Shown one piece after another: positions 36,217 through 52,375 of a stretch of 64,000 nt of DNA. Every line of letters starts with the position of its first letter. The first letter of the stretch is position 1. This stretch comes from Absidia repens (lineage: Eukaryota > Mucoromycota > Mucoromycetes > Mucorales > Cunninghamellaceae), in NCBI GenBank assembly GCA_002105175.1, contig MCGE01000027.1:448001-512000 (forward strand), written 5' to 3'. The position numbers were made by a program, and so were the translations under genes. The notes under the pieces are model-generated. The model saw only the letters and a list, made by a program, of their open reading frames with translations. It was not told where the DNA came from and did not search any database.

Positions 36217-36786
36217 TTAAGCATCGGTTTCGATGACGTTACGTTCAGAGACATAGATACCATCCAAGAACTTACGGATATCCTTGTTCTTGACCAAACA
36301 GGATTGTTGGATATCAGCAGCACATTGGGAGACAGCTTCCAAATCATTACCAGTCAAAGTCAATTCATCCTTTTGGTTAGTGGAGGCAGCAACAGTGACA
36401 CCTTCACGCATTTGGACACGGAAAACGACCTTTTGACCCAAGAAGTTACGGATTTCGACATCCTTACCGTCGTTGTTGATGATACAGTTGATGGGGAAAT
36501 GCGCATAAACGTAACGCATCTTGTATTGAAAACCCTTGGTAACACCAGTGATCATGTTGTTGACGAGAGAACGGACAGTGCGGATACAGGCGATGTGCTT
36601 ACGGCCACCGTGGTACACGACAAACTTGAGCTTGTCCTTACCGACGAACTTGATTTCAATGTTCAAGTGACGAAGGTTCTTGTTCAAGGTACCGCGAGGA
36701 CCAGTAACAGTGACATCACGGGCCTTGATGGAGACCTTGACACCTTGGGGGATAATGAGTTCGTCGTCTTGGTAAATATCCTTCAT
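36217..36786 (-). CDS. RPL9: 60S ribosomal protein uL6 (L9)
   Basis: Single coding exon of 189 aa, [20 protein letters not shown] to [10 protein letters not shown], with the usual uL6 length and motifs ([49 protein letters not shown]). The protein sits near the P-stalk base/sarcin-ricin loop of the large subunit. A consensus acceptor (TACAG) lies five bases before the ATG and a matching donor GTAAGT at 36989-36994, so I infer a 203-nt 5'UTR intron (36792-36994). It carries ATCC-type tetranucleotide tracts. Codon use is strongly biased towards C-ending and GGT/CGT codons, as expected for high expression. Confidence 0.97.
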   Translation of the reverse strand: MKDIYQDDELIIPQGVKVSIKARDVTVTGPRGTLNKNLRHLNIEIKFVGKDKLKFVVYHGGRKHIACIRTVRSLVNNMITGVTKGFQYKMRYVYAHFPINCIINNDGKDVEIRNFLGQKVVFRVQMREGVTVAASTNQKDELTLTGNDLEAVSQCAADIQQSCLVKNKDIRKFLDGIYVSERNVIETDA

Positions 36787-36791
36787 GTTTC

Positions 36792-36994
36792 CTGTATGTC
36801 AAAAAAAAAAAAAAAAAAGGCTGTCAAAATTCAGCTGATCCATCCATCTGTTTACCGATATTTGTCAATCTATCTAATCAATCCCCTTCATCTATACTAT
36901 CCATCCATCCAATTATTCATCATCTATTATCCATCCATCCATCCATCCAATGCTTCTCGATTATGCGTGCCAATTTCTTTTCACAATTACTTAC
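36792..36994 (-). other. 5'UTR intron of uL6 with GGAT tetranucleotide tracts
   Basis: Acceptor TACAG|GAAACATG and donor TTTTG|GTAAGT on the minus strand. Plus-strand (ATCC) tracts lie at 36837-36849, 36900-36911 and 36930-36950, reading as GGAT repeats in the transcript. The intron shares CATCTGTTTACC with the eL20 intron. Confidence 0.7.
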
Positions 36995-37713
36995 CAAAAT
37001 GATCACTGAGGTGTGTATAATAAAAAAGAAAAAGATAAGAACAATGGAAAGCTTGTATTAAACTTTACCCCTGGCGGCCGAAACTCCGCCGAGTAAATCT
37101 CAAATAATGCCACACGAAATCTACATTAACCTGCCATTGTTTATTTCAGGTGATCACCATAATTATCATCACTCAAATGACTATAAACATACTACTCCCG
37201 TGATCACTTTATTTATGAAACACAATGACGATTCATTATTGTACTAATAAAACTAGTAAATGCTTCATGATGACATTAAGAATTGATCCTATTTATTCTT
37301 CTTTGCTGTCGTCATTGTTTTCATTTTCTTTTTCTTTTTTTTTTTTTAATTCATCGAAACCCATATGCTTTTACTTATAACTATTGAAGTCATATCTCCT
37401 TTCTTCATATGAGAATGGTATTTGATCCTATTTATTTTCGCGTGAATGATATTCAGAGTCCGCTGACAGTAACCCTACTCCATTTGTTTCTTTTTTTTTT
37501 TTTTTTATTAGATATCACGAGAATCTATTTATTTGAAATCACCCAGCCAATGCAAAAAAAGAAAATATATTTCGAGTGGTTGTCCCACTTATTGACCACA
37601 TGCACAAAAGAACAACATGTTGCACCGTGTAAAGTAAATAAATACACGAAAATCATTCATTTTGTACTTCTTTCTCTTCGTCTAATTTTTCCCAACAGAC
37701 TCACTTATTTCCA
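36995..37713. other. Divergent promoter region, uL6 / Pro-Tyr-rich gene
   Basis: G/C-rich stretch CCCCTGGCGGCCGAAACTCC (37067-37086) stands out in AT-rich sequence and probably belongs to the uL6 promoter. T tracts at 37329-37347 and 37488-37506 precede the plus-strand gene. No other gene is seen. Confidence 0.45.
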
Positions 37714-38170
37714 ATGTCTTATTACCCAAACAGTAAGTAATTTTTGATAATAATGTATGATCATGAATTGTCCTCAACTAAACTATCAAACCTTTCACAG
37801 TTTCGCCTAACTACTACAATAGTTACTCACCAGTTTCAATGTATGGAGGCGAGCCTTATGATCCTTATGGTGGGAACAGTTTTTCTCCTGGACCAGCCCC
37901 ACCCCACCAATGCAGCAATATCCAATGAGTCCTTATCCGTATCCACCATCCCCAAGTTACATGCCTTACTATAACTATTATCGTGAGCCCAATGTATTAA
38001 ATCGACTATTGAATCGAACACGGTATGGCACAGGCTCTTACTTTGGCAACCCTTATTTGCACACAAGAGTCACTTTCGATCCTCAAGGGAACCGAATCTG
38101 GCCCGAAGGAAATTATGTCAGTTCTGTCAAGGATTTGTGGAAAACAAGTGACCCTTATGCAAGCCCTTAA
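37714..38170 (+). pseudogene. Small Pro/Tyr-rich protein gene with apparent -1 frameshift
   Basis: Exon 1 (37714-37732, MSYYPN) splices in phase to 37801 (SPNYYNSYSPVSMYGGEPYD). The frame then stops at a TGA at 37927-37929, shortly after GPAPPHQCSNIQ. In the neighbouring frame the protein continues naturally: MQQYPMSPYPYPPSPSYMPY, then YREPNVLNRLLNRTRYGTGS, YFGNPYLHTRVTFDPQGNRI, and ends DLWKTSDPYASP. The switch lies in the C-rich run CCAGCCCCACCCCACCAATG (37892-37911), where one missing base would explain it. No intron of reasonable size fixes the frame. It could be a real mutation, a sequencing or assembly error in a homopolymer, or ribosomal frameshifting. Without it the product would be about 130 aa; the C-terminal half looks folded and constrained. 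Family not recognised. Confidence 0.6.
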
Positions 38171-38534
38171 TTCATTTATATTGTTAATAATGATGATGGT
38201 GAAAAAAAGTTGATGATGACGATAAGATGACAATCCCCATCCTCGTATGTTTTAAATTATCAAGTGGGGACCCATCCAACTATAGATATATTTTTTATTA
38301 TTATTAAACTCCGCCGTCTGCAGCGTAGCTAAAAATCAAAAAAAAAAAAGAAACCATGGATTTTTTTTTTTTTATTTTTTCTCCTTTCTTTTTCTCACTT
38401 CTCCACTTTATCATTTTATATTTTACCTACGACCATTCTTTACATATACTTCCTTATCTCCCTATTATTTATTCCTTTCTTTTTTTTTTTCTGTAAATAA
38501 ACAGCATACACACATTTCAACTCCCAATTCAATT

Positions 38535-39903
38535 ATGCTTATCGTCACGAAAGGGAGACCTTACGATGCGTGTCTATTACAATTGACAACCTCCTCAATG
38601 CCAGATGGGCAACCTCCTCGACCTATAGTACAGACCTGTCATCCTCACGACTAAGGAAAAACGATGAACTTGGTTTTGGAAATTTATTGGCTTTATTGGA
38701 ACACCCCTAAGAACTTTTCAGCCAACAAGACAAAAACACACCAACAACAATATCATTCAACGTTACCATGGTTGAGAGTTGACGCATATTGCAACTCTGG
38801 ATACTTTTCCTACATAGCCGCAAGGTAAGGTTACAACTATAAAATAGAAGTGGTGATATTTATTGATGAATTACTTGCATAATTTGACTCAATGTTTTCT
38901 TTTATTGCTGTAGCGTTTTGTACCGGAAGCATGATCAGGACGATCCAATCTGAGCTTGACCGGACTAAACCCTTACATATCATGTGAACAGCATGGATTC
39001 AACTCTTGGAATGAAAGGTAACGTTCACAAGAGAAAAACAATCATCTGTCTACGGTTTTTACTAATAGCAGTAGTCTTTACTTCACCCCTCCCCTCCCCT
39101 CCCGTTCAACCGTGTGTTGATATTTAGTGAATCTCAAATCAGAACAATACAATGTGGATACGGCAAGCGGGTCAACAAACGTACGATTGAGTTGGAGTCA
39201 TCAGTGGCTGCTATATGGAAACAAGGCAATGGAACACACCAGAAAAAGCTTTTTTTATTATCGATATCGCTGGCGGACAAGGGGGATGGGAATAATTGAC
39301 GGCAACCTTATTGCACAGCTCTGGTACTACACGTGGATTAGATGACCTGCTCGCTTCGTTACTGATGTCAACAATATCAAGGCGTCGTTTTTTTTTTTTT
39401 TAATATATCTTCGATCACAATCATGGAGCTCAGTAGATGCATTTGATCGGAGATCTGCGCAAATTCCACTAACCCTACATCTGTACGGTCGATGGCCAAT
39501 CTGTTGTTAGAATCATGTTACCGACCATTGACAGTTTGTAGCTATATTTGGATCATGGTGACGCTTTTTCGGTACGTATAAAAGAATTGCGGGGAATGAT
39601 TGAAATAGATAAAAAGAAAAGGGAGAGACAGGAAAGGGGGGGATGAGGAAAAGAATATAGACAAAAGAATTGAAAACTTATCTTATTCTTATTTATTAGT
39701 AATCTAAACAAACAATGGATAGACCGTATTGGAATTAAAAGAAAAAAGAAGAAGCTGACAACTTTGGCAACTACATGGATCGACCGCAAGGTATGTGCGT
39801 GGTGGCTCTTGCTATCACATGCATTGTGGCAACTCATGGGTTCTCCTCAAACTTCGAATGGCCTGACAACGATAGCAATATGATTAGATTAGATTATTAT
39901 TAG
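38535..39903 (+). pseudogene. Decayed multi-exon gene, family not recognised
   Basis: A series of exon-like pieces in shifting frames, with splice-like ends. The first is ITIDNLLNARWATSSTYSTD...LGFGNLLALLEHP (about 38568-38708). The second is open to VDAYCNSGYFSYIAAR at a GTAAGG donor (38821-38826). The third follows a TGTAG acceptor (38913) and reads FVPEA, an internal TGA, then LTGLNPYISCEQHGFNSWNE up to a GTAACG donor (39018). The fourth starts after TTTAG (39127) and has two competing frames. There are at least one internal stop and two frame changes. The alternating polar/hydrophobic, Ser/Thr/Gly-rich texture resembles a beta-barrel or beta-rich protein, but I will not name one. Later pieces to 39903 are less certain. 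Confidence 0.4.
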
Positions 39904-40388
39904 TTTGACTAGAATTTGCATGACGATTTGTTGCTCCTATAGTTGAGGGGAAGATTATGTATCATAATAAAATATATTGATTTGCCTTTGATATATCCAT
40001 CATGTGTTTGATTGATAGATAATGATAGTGGGTAGATGATGGAATGATGTAGAAGGTGACTTTAACATTGAAAAAGGGGTCGTGACGTACAAAAGCTTTG
40101 AATAAGCCCTTTTTTTTTTTTTTTTTTTGCTCAATGATTATTAAAGTTCCCATAAATAAAGCCTATAGTTAAATGCAGATTATTCTACCACAGATCTCAT
40201 TTTGCTCTCTAAGTTTAGATTCAATACAACATATTGATGACGATCCATGACATGCCAATTTGCATGAACCAGCGGAATTTGAAAAGTAAACAACTTGTTG
40301 GCAAAAGAGATGCTGCCAAGCGTGTTCCATCATCATGATATAATGATTGGGGAACATCGATCTTATCTCTACGTGTTATATAGATATA

Positions 40389-40419
<31 letters not shown>

Positions 40420-41209
40420 GAATACGAATATTCAAATCATCGATTTGACTTTTTTAGAAAATGTAAAAAAAGAAAAATGGGAAAAGGGTTCATGATGCAG
40501 TCTTCGCATCATTTTAATTTATTAACAAATGATAGGTATCGAATAATAGATTGGGGTATGTTGTCAAATATTTTCTGGAATGAAAAAAGAGAACTGGAAA
40601 ATACAATTCATTTGTTGTTTCGCCTATATTGAAATTACAGAGTAAAACTATTTGGTTTATTGTTTGTAGCAGAAAGTTGTGTGAGGTGAGTGGGGATCGA
40701 CGCTGTTTTAATCTTGTCCTCGATTATTTGGTAATGAAAAAAAAAAAAAAGGATATGTCAGATGACGGTTGATGAGGATGCTGATGAGGTGAAAGGGAGC
40801 GTTCAAATCCCATAAGTTTTCAATACGTATAACAAGATACGATGATGATAAAGTAATATAGGAGGTTCTCTTTTTTTTTTTTTTTGATGCACATGATAAT
40901 AGGAAAAGCATCCTTCTTCTCCCTCACCCCTTTTTTTAGCAACCTTCTTGTTTGCAAATTATAATTGGTATAAAAACTACCGGAAAAAAACTGACGGAAG
41001 AAGAAACTGATACACATATCACATAGGGTCATAATTTTAGATTTAAAACAAGAAAAAAATAACAATTTTAAACATATATATCCTGTTTTTCTTCTTTCCC
41101 TCTTTTTTATTTTTCTATTTTCTGCATTTGCCATCACTTTTGAAACTTCATATCATACACATATACATATATTGTGAACCTACCTTATTATTAATATTAT
41201 TTAAACACA
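39904..41209. other. AT-rich intergenic region
   Basis: Contains an AT dinucleotide run at about 40381-40408 and T/A homopolymers at 40110-40128, 40738-40751 and 40870-40885. The T/C-rich tract at 41089-41121 leads to the transporter start. No RNA gene or coding exon is recognised. Confidence 0.5.
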
Positions 41210-42098
41210 ATGTATCCAAAAGTAAATTCTACTGGGGATTTAAATAACGGCACTGGAGAAGATGATGCCACTACACTTTACCCAGAAAGCCATACGACTC
41301 TTGACAGCACACTTGTCACTCACTCAAAACGTAATAAAATTTATGCGGCATTTTAACCAATCACATCGTTCATCGAAAAAAAACATTCCGATTGACATGA
41401 TTTTTTTTTTAAATAGTGTATCGGCTATTGCTTGCTCGACTATCAGATTCAGGCTATCTATCACAAAAAAATCAAAAACCACCAACAATTGGCATTGAGC
41501 CATCTAGTAAGGAGGTCGATAATGGTGATAATCACGATGCATGCGACGGAGGTGATGAGAATGATGAAATAGAAGATCCTTATAGGTGGTTTGTTTTATT
41601 GGGTGGCTTTCTCGCCCAAGCTATTTCTATGGGAACTCTATCTAGTTGGTAAGCTTTTATTTTCAAACTTTGATATAACATAATATTCAGTATGTTTTTA
41701 TTAATATACTACAATTTTCCCGGTCATCCCTTTTTATCATTGATTCCTATTCGAACATCATAGGGGTAGGTGCTTTATATACATAAAATGCATATATAAC
41801 CCAGAATGCGAAAAAAAGGTACCGAAAAATTTAACCTCCGCTTTTTTTTTTTTTTTTTTCAAACAGGCATTATGCAAGATTATTATGACCGTCAAGTATT
41901 CAAAGGAACAGTTGATTCAACTCAATTGTCATTTGTTGGAACATTGGGATTCATGTTTAGTGGGCTTTTGGGACCGGTTAGTCAAATATTAGTATCGGCA
42001 TTTGGCACTCGGTGGGTTATGTTTATTGCCACCATTCTTATTTCAAGTGGACTGATCTTCGCTAGTTTTTCGGTTGAGGTAAGAATAGATCTATTAGC

Positions 42099-42129
<31 letters not shown>

Positions 42130-42223
42130 GCATCGATCTAATACTTTGATATATTGTCGTAGTTATGGCATCTATATATGACACAAAGTATACTACATGG
42201 TATAGGGGCTGCTATATTAAACA

Positions 42224-42261
<38 letters not shown>

Positions 42262-43476
42262 AACTAGACATTATCATGTTGGGGAGCACTAATTTAATGT
42301 TGTGATCATAATAGTTATCTATGGTGATTGCTCCGCAATGGTTTAGCAAAAGACGTGGATTTGCAATGGGTGTTATGATGAGTGGAGCTGGCGTTGGTGG
42401 GGGAGGTATGCCTTTTCTAATGAATGAATTAAATGAAAATCTCGGTGGAGCTTGGTAGGCAAAGAAAAAATAAGGCACGCTTAATATTTAATATTCCGCT
42501 CACTTTTTATTTTCATGCGTTTTTTCACAGGTGCTATCGGGTACTAGGAATCATTTCTTTTGTGGTTAGCTTGATGTGTACCATTTTGTTGAAAGAAATG
42601 CCAGAAAAAATACAAGTCGAAGAAGGCAAGGATAAGAAACCAAATCGGCATGGATGGAGAAATGTGATCGATTTCAAAATTTGCAAAGACTCCAAGTTCA
42701 TCATTTGGTGTATTGCTGGTAATCTGAGTATGATGGCATACTTTGTCCCAGTATTTTACCTACCATGTATGTATACTATTTTTTCGTATTTATAAAGACT
42801 GTATTGCTAATATTTTTCCTTGATATTTATAGCTCATGCTACAAAACTGGGCTTATTACCTTCTCAAGGATCTATGCTTGTAGCTGTTTTTTCAGCAGTG
42901 AACATCATAGGGAGAGTCTTATCGGGGTAAACACAAAATACCGGTTACGGAGGAAGGGGGGGAGTAAGACAGACAAGAACTAATATGATTTCATTGAATA
43001 GTTATCTCGGTGATAATTTTGGAGCGGTCAATATTAACATTATATTTCTACTGACATGTGGAATGAGCTCATTATTTATTTGGACCATGGCTACTTCATA
43101 CGTTGCGTTGATGATTTTTATTGTCATTTATGGAGTCATGAGTGGATCAGTATTTTCATTATGTAAGTAAACATAATAATGGTTCCAATGATGTGAAGTG
43201 CTTCATGTTTACTTAACGCTCTGTATATTTATAGTGGCACCTATTACAGTGTCTATTACTGGAATTGATGGATATAAATCAGGTATGTCGATATACCTGT
43301 TTTCTTTGACAGCTGCCCGATTGGGACCATCGATGGCCGGAGCTATTCAAACCGCTACAGACAAAAATTCATATTTTGCACAACAGCTATTCACTGGCCT
43401 GGCTTTCGTCCTTTCCGCCATTGTCATCATCGTACTCAAATTTAAACTCAAGCGTGGTGTTTTCGTTAAAGTATGA
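41210..43476 (+). CDS. MFS transporter, monocarboxylate-porter (MCT/Mch) type
   Basis: Multi-exon gene of about 470 aa. The cytosolic N-terminus is polar and acidic (GDNHDACDGGDENDEIEDPY). TM1 begins RWFVLLGGFLAQAISMGTLS, the conserved MCT entry, followed by GIMQDYYDRQVFKGT. Later motifs are GLLGPVSQILVSAFGTRWVM, APQWFSKRRGFAMGVMMSGA (MFS signature), a central cytosolic loop, and TM7-12 (FIIWCIAGNLSMMAYFVPVF; LAPITVSITGIDGYKSGMSI). It ends KFKLKRGVFVKV. About 12 helices fit a proton-linked monocarboxylate or related carrier; the substrate is not readable. Frame continuity between TGG (TM1) and GIMQDYY demands a 2-nt micro-exon (GG at 41764-41765) or an alternative I cannot find. One intron holds a poly-A run of about 29-30 nt. 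Confidence 0.88.
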
Positions 43477-44871
43477 TCTTTAGATCATTTGTACTGTACA
43501 GTTGCTTTTATTTCAATATGCATATTCGCACGATCTTTTTTTTTTTTTTTATTACACATACTTTTAGAGAAACTGACTTTTGACAAAACTTATCGTTTTA
43601 TATCAACTGCCTTTCCGACTGTTTCTGCCTTTTACTTCGTAAACAGTAGCTAGTCCTTTTATTTATATTAACAAGTATATATCTATTGTTCCATAATAAA
43701 CGCTAATATCGTCGTACGACCTCCAACCGACTCTACATGTGGCGCAGTGTACTCACAGTGACGATTGAAATTCCGCTCAGGTGAATATTTATGTAGCCCC
43801 ACCTTTTTATTTGGGCACTCTCTTTTCTTTTCTTTTTTCTTTCTGTAATTCTTCGTGATTGTGGCTCCTATGGGGTTATATTGGACTTAGATTAGTGTCA
43901 GGACTGGTTTAGAAGGGTTTTCAGCTCAGGGATTGCAAGATGCATGGGGAAACCCTTTCATTTTCGATTCAAGATTTTAAACCACCATTAGTTAGTTTTT
44001 TGGAGCCTCCATTAGCTCAGTTTAGTGTTGGTTTGTCACAATCTGTATCAATATACGAATAAAATATGTCTCTTTTTACTTGGTTCAATGAAATATGTCC
44101 CATTAGTCTCTCTCATGTTCTGCGCAATAGAATCCTTTTTTTTTTTACTAGCAATCATTCCCGTTTGATTTGTATTGACTGTTGTAGTGTGTCATTAAAA
44201 AAAAAAAGAAGCCTGTAGTCTTTCTCCTGCCTTGTGCAGTACAACATATAATCCCACATTTCACAACCGTTCCCTTAGAATAATATTGACCTTTTTTCAA
44301 AGCTCAAAACAGTCTCACTCATGGTACCTCCAATAGATCCTTCCACTAATCTCTTGTTGCAATGAACTCCTACTTATCTTTTAGTTTTATTAGCTCTAGT
44401 ATCTATCAGTATCATTAATAAAATATGTACTTTTTGGCAATATTAAAATAATGTCTTTATCGTAGCTGCTTTGTGAGTGACTTGGCAAACATTGACTTTC
44501 TAGGTAATCCAATATGACTGTGTTTCCTCCTAAAGTCTCAGGAACTGGTCGGTAGTCTTAGATTACTTGCTATCAATTATAGTCATATTCCTGCTCTACC
44601 AATATGGTAATATATCCAGGCAGTTTAATGCGTATATCCGCTTTTATAGAACATTTTTCACTTATTTCTAATTTACCATGAGTGCTTGCTCCACCTCTTG
44701 CGGCCTAATATAAAGCGTGACCAAATTCCAGATCTACCAGATCTACCATTCCAAACTGAAGTCCGTTGTGCCCAAGGGGGCTATCTCTCAAGGTGTAAAA
44801 TGGCAGCGGTGTCTAATTCCATCAAAAGCCATACTTGAACGACCTTCCCTCGGACACTCAGTTTGATGGTT

Positions 44872-44906
<35 letters not shown>

Positions 44907-45704
44907 AAGCGTGAGAACGTTTAAAAATTGAACACCATATAAAACATTGCAACAGTTAAAGTTTACTTTACGCTCTCGCTAAACTGCACCACAGTTTTAG
45001 CAACATCATATCCTGTTTTCTAAAAAAAAGGTTAAATAATTCCTGTTTCTTTTTTCCATATCCCATCTCTCACGCCATAGCCAATATCAGGAAATACTCA
45101 TGTGCCTGAAATGAAAATTACTCATGTTGAATAGCTCAACTGGCAAATCATGGGAAAAAAAGGAATGTTTGTTGTCGACTTCAGTTCATGAGTTTAGGAC
45201 TTTCTTAGTCCTGAGTTTTTTTTTTTTATCGTGATACCGAATACATCAATAGCATGTATTCATGAATATGTAGGATCATTAAACAAGGATATTGCGCAAT
45301 AAATTACCATCGAGATATAAGACAAAACATCTGAGGTAGACCAAGCAGACGCATCATGTAAGTCGGAGTTAATGGTGTTATTTCTGCGCAGATCATCCAT
45401 CATCTATCAGCATTGTGTGAATAACATGATATGCTTTTTCATGTAAAGTTAAGCTATTTACAAAGCTAACGTTTTCATAATATATATATATATATATAGC
45501 AAAGATAGGGGCAAGCGATATGACACTCATTCTTTAGATAAGGAAAATTAAGTGGGTATCGGGTCGCCTGGTGTTTTCCCTCATCACCAAAAATGAAAGA
45601 ACGGGGTTCAAAATAATTGAAAAGATAGGAAATCCCAACTTTTTCCCTTTCTTCTTTGTTCCTCCTCTCCTTCAATTACTGAAGCGACAACCAACGTATG
45701 AACA
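43477..45704. other. Gene-free region with repeat copy C
   Basis: Repeat copy C is at about 43760-44540. A T run of about 30 nt is at 44875-44904. A TA dinucleotide run lies at 45480-45499. The tandem GATCTACCA duplication (CCAGATCTACCAGATCTACC, 44730-44749) is minor. No coding exon is supported. Confidence 0.55.
43760..44540 (+). repeat. Dispersed repeat family, copy C
   Basis: Near-complete plus-strand copy. The leader (TTCCGCTCAGGTGAATATTT, 43771-43790) has CAGGTG in place of CACGTG. The pyrimidine tract is at 43819-43846. The family start TTGGACTTAGATTAGTGTCA is at 43882-43901 and the core (ATGGGGAAACCCTTTCATTT) at 43944-43963. AATAAAATATGT signals occur at 44057-44068 and 44419-44430. 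The distal block TTTGTGAGTGACTTGGCAAA is at 44469-44488. It is closest to copy E across the middle segment (TTCAATGAAATAT near 44085, then CCCATTAGTCTCTCTCATG). Confidence 0.85.
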
Positions 45705-48049
45705 ATGACGTTTCCTTGGTCTAATCTACTTGCCATGTCGAACGCCATGACAGGGACGCCATGGCTTTATTTTGTGCTCTATTTACATCTTTCTCTCGAC
45801 TTGTCTTGCTTGCAAGTGGGTTTGTTGATGGCTTACTTGTACCTATTACGCTGGATTTCCAACAACACGGTGATTTATTTATTCGACAAGCTATCTCGTC
45901 ATTACAGTGTGTTTTTGATTCTGTTCTGTAGCTTGGTTGGGTTCTCCGCTCTTTCAGTGTTCTTGTTGCTATCTTCGTATTCGTCGTTGCTTGTAGGTGG
46001 GTACCTCATTGACCACTCCTCGTCTTACTACTGGTACATCGTCTTCGCAGCACTGTCTCTATTTGGCGCATTTTATCTATCTCTTGGTGTATTGATTGAA
46101 AGCGTTATTCTGAAAAGCTGGGGTGAATATCGAATGTATTTCTATGGTAAGAGATTCTCCCACACTTTTTATGTTTACTCTTTTTTTTTTTTCCTTTACG
46201 TTATGTTTATTAATGGACTGTATTACAAAATTGTTATATATAGGTCATCATCGCCCGTGGTCAGAATGGACAGTGGTATTGTTGACTGGTCTGATTGGTG
46301 TGATGTGCTCCTTGTTTTCGATTTTTTGTGGTGACGAAGATCAATGCGACCCCTCGGATTTACTTCCGCCTTTATTTACCGGTATGATACTGCTTGGTGT
46401 CTGTGTGATGTGTATGATTGCGCTCTTCAAGATCCAATTTATGCCTTCCGATCCCGCCTCCTTGGGATTGACCCCATCTACACCTTGGCTGCTCAAGAAT
46501 GCCGTGGTTCAACAATCAGACTTACACCTTCTTCCTTCGCACTTTGCTCCCTATAAGCCATACAGTCTCTTCGGTGAATCATTGTCTCATATATCAGAAG
46601 AAAATGCCAGTATGGTACAACGTATGACAAGTCACCCTTCATTAATCCGCGAGGCTAGTCGTACAAGCTCTCAATCGGCATATTCCTTCACAGCAACACC
46701 TATACCCATTATGAACAACAACAATACCAACAATTTATCTCTTCTTAGTGCATCTGGAACACCATCATCTTATGGAGCCATAATCTATTCATCATCAGCT
46801 ACTGGATCGGCACCCGCTGTAGAAAATGCTGGATTTATACCTCCTTGGCTCGGCACCAATCCGCTAGTTGGCAGACGACTCAGTGGTAACACGTCCTATT
46901 CATACGATCCGACCACGCCTTTGGTAGACGATGATGACGACACGGATGGGGACGCAACATCAGAGCACCAGCACCAGCAACAACAACAACAACAAGGAAT
47001 CAACGTACAGTCATCGTCATGGGATGCCGTCCCCTCTTATGAATTGGCTTTGTTTTCATTTGTACCGCCTGACATGCCGTCTATTGCCATGCTGCCATTT
47101 ATTTTACACTATTTCAACACTGCAACAATCAACACCACCAATAACAACGACACTCCTCGATACTCGACCCCTGCTTCTGCAACTACAGCAATGATGGCCA
47201 ATACTTACATTCCTTCTATACCTGGACCCCTTCTCATCAATCCCCCACCTGTCGATGATTGGAAGCTGCGGTCTTTACAACTCACCATGTTTTTGCTTGG
47301 TTGTGATTCAGCAATGCTGCAGGTATTTTTATTTGTTTACCTTTATGATTGCTTGGATCTTTCTATGCTTATTGTTGGTGCGACCGGTGCTTTGGTTATT
47401 TTGTCGAATATACTATTACTTACAACTGTGACCAAGGTAAGTCTTTTTTTTTTTTTAGAGAGAAGGGGAACGGGGATAATATATTTTGTTCACTCAGCTT
47501 ATCATTTTTATATTGTCACTAGTGGATTCATGGTATCAACTTTACGAGGATGACAACTCTTATCCATGCGACATTAATCATATGCTCTTTTAGCTTTTTA
47601 TGGCTTCGACCTCATCATGTTTTCACTACGATTGCAGCATTGATATTGCCGTTTATGCAAAGTAAGTAAAAAAAAAAAAAAAAAATGATGTAATGTAAAT
47701 GATAAGCGATATTTTAGAAAGTGGAATTCTCACCGGTTTATTTTTTCGGTTGTTAGGTGGGATTTTTTACTTGGCTTGGTTGGTGGCGTCGGATCGAATC
47801 AATACCTTGGTATGGTCAGATCAACAGCGTATATTTCAAAGGGCTGTTGTATCCACTCTCTTTTGCTATGTTGGCCCAATGGCGGGAGCCATGCTGACAG
47901 GATACCTTGTGTCATCTTCAGAAGTATCATCAGGCAAGGGCAGCGATAACTTATTACATCCTTCTTCCTTCACACCTGTTTATCATGCATCTATCGGACT
48001 ATTGGCCTTTAGCTTTGTGGTCTCGTGGGGTTGGTCTACCGATGACTGA
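45705..48049 (+). CDS. MFS-like multi-pass membrane protein with long disordered central loop
   Basis: Four exons (45705-46146, 46244-47436, 47523-47661, 47718-48049) give 701 aa. The first exon encodes about five or six helices (GTPWLYFVLYLHLSLDLSCL, GLLMAYLYLLRWISNNTVIY), which fits the MFS_1_like/MFSD6 type of N-terminal half. Two more helices follow, then a cytosolic loop of about 270 residues (roughly 210-480) rich in Ser, Asn, Asp and a short poly-Q. The second half begins WKLRSLQLTMFLLGCDSAML and ends GLLAFSFVVSWGWSTDD. The substrate is unknown. Intron 1 carries a TAG acceptor following a long pyrimidine stretch. The family call is weaker than for the MCT-type gene because only the overall helix layout and the N-terminal motif support it. 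Confidence 0.72.
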
Positions 48050-48697
48050 AACAAGAAGCACACTCATCACTCACTGAATCACGTATATTTACTTATTATT
48101 ATCATTTTACTGCCATTATTTTATGAAGGCACCACGCCGCATGGTTGTTTAGTACTAGTTTACCCTCCTTTATCTATCTGTTGTATATTAACTTTTAGTC
48201 TAGTAGCCTTTCTACCCATTATGTATGTATCATTTTTTTTGACCAATACGGTTTGACCATTCCATGTATATATCCCTTTATAGTATCATTATTATCTCAA
48301 AACAATAAAATACCATCCACAAAAATAACATGCAGTAGTCTCTTTCAAGTACATACTTTGTTGTTGTATGTATGATATAAAAATTATCTATCCTATATAT
48401 CATAGCATGTATCATATCAATAAAAAACACACCTCATTCAACCATTTCTTCAATAATTATTCCATTGTTTGTTTCAAAATAAAATAAAAAGTCAGTGGTC
48501 AATATGCATTATGGTGTATGATTTTATTTAAAAGTGGTAAAAAATAGGGGAAGTAGTCGAGAGGGGGGCAAGTACAAAAAATCAATAATAAACAAGTGTG
48601 CGTGGTCAATGTATAAAAAGAATGCTAATGTATATGTTAAAGAGGAGGTCAGTATAGTATTTTAATCTAAGAGTCTAATTCTAGTCATAGGTTTGTC
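48050..48697. other. Convergent 3' intergenic region (MFS-like / NVL)
   Basis: Several AATAAAA signals (near 48304, 48418 and, reversed, 48515-48535) fit two converging transcripts. No other feature is seen. Confidence 0.5.

Positions 48698-52375
<3,678 letters not shown>

Noticed and set aside
36037..37002. 321-codon plus-strand open frame antisense to uL6
   Set aside because: Arises from the strong codon bias of uL6 read backwards; its extensions are simple sequence.
37870..37895. An intron (GTGGGA...ACCAG) that would repair the frameshifted small gene
   Set aside because: It restores the frame, but at 26 nt it is too short to be spliced.
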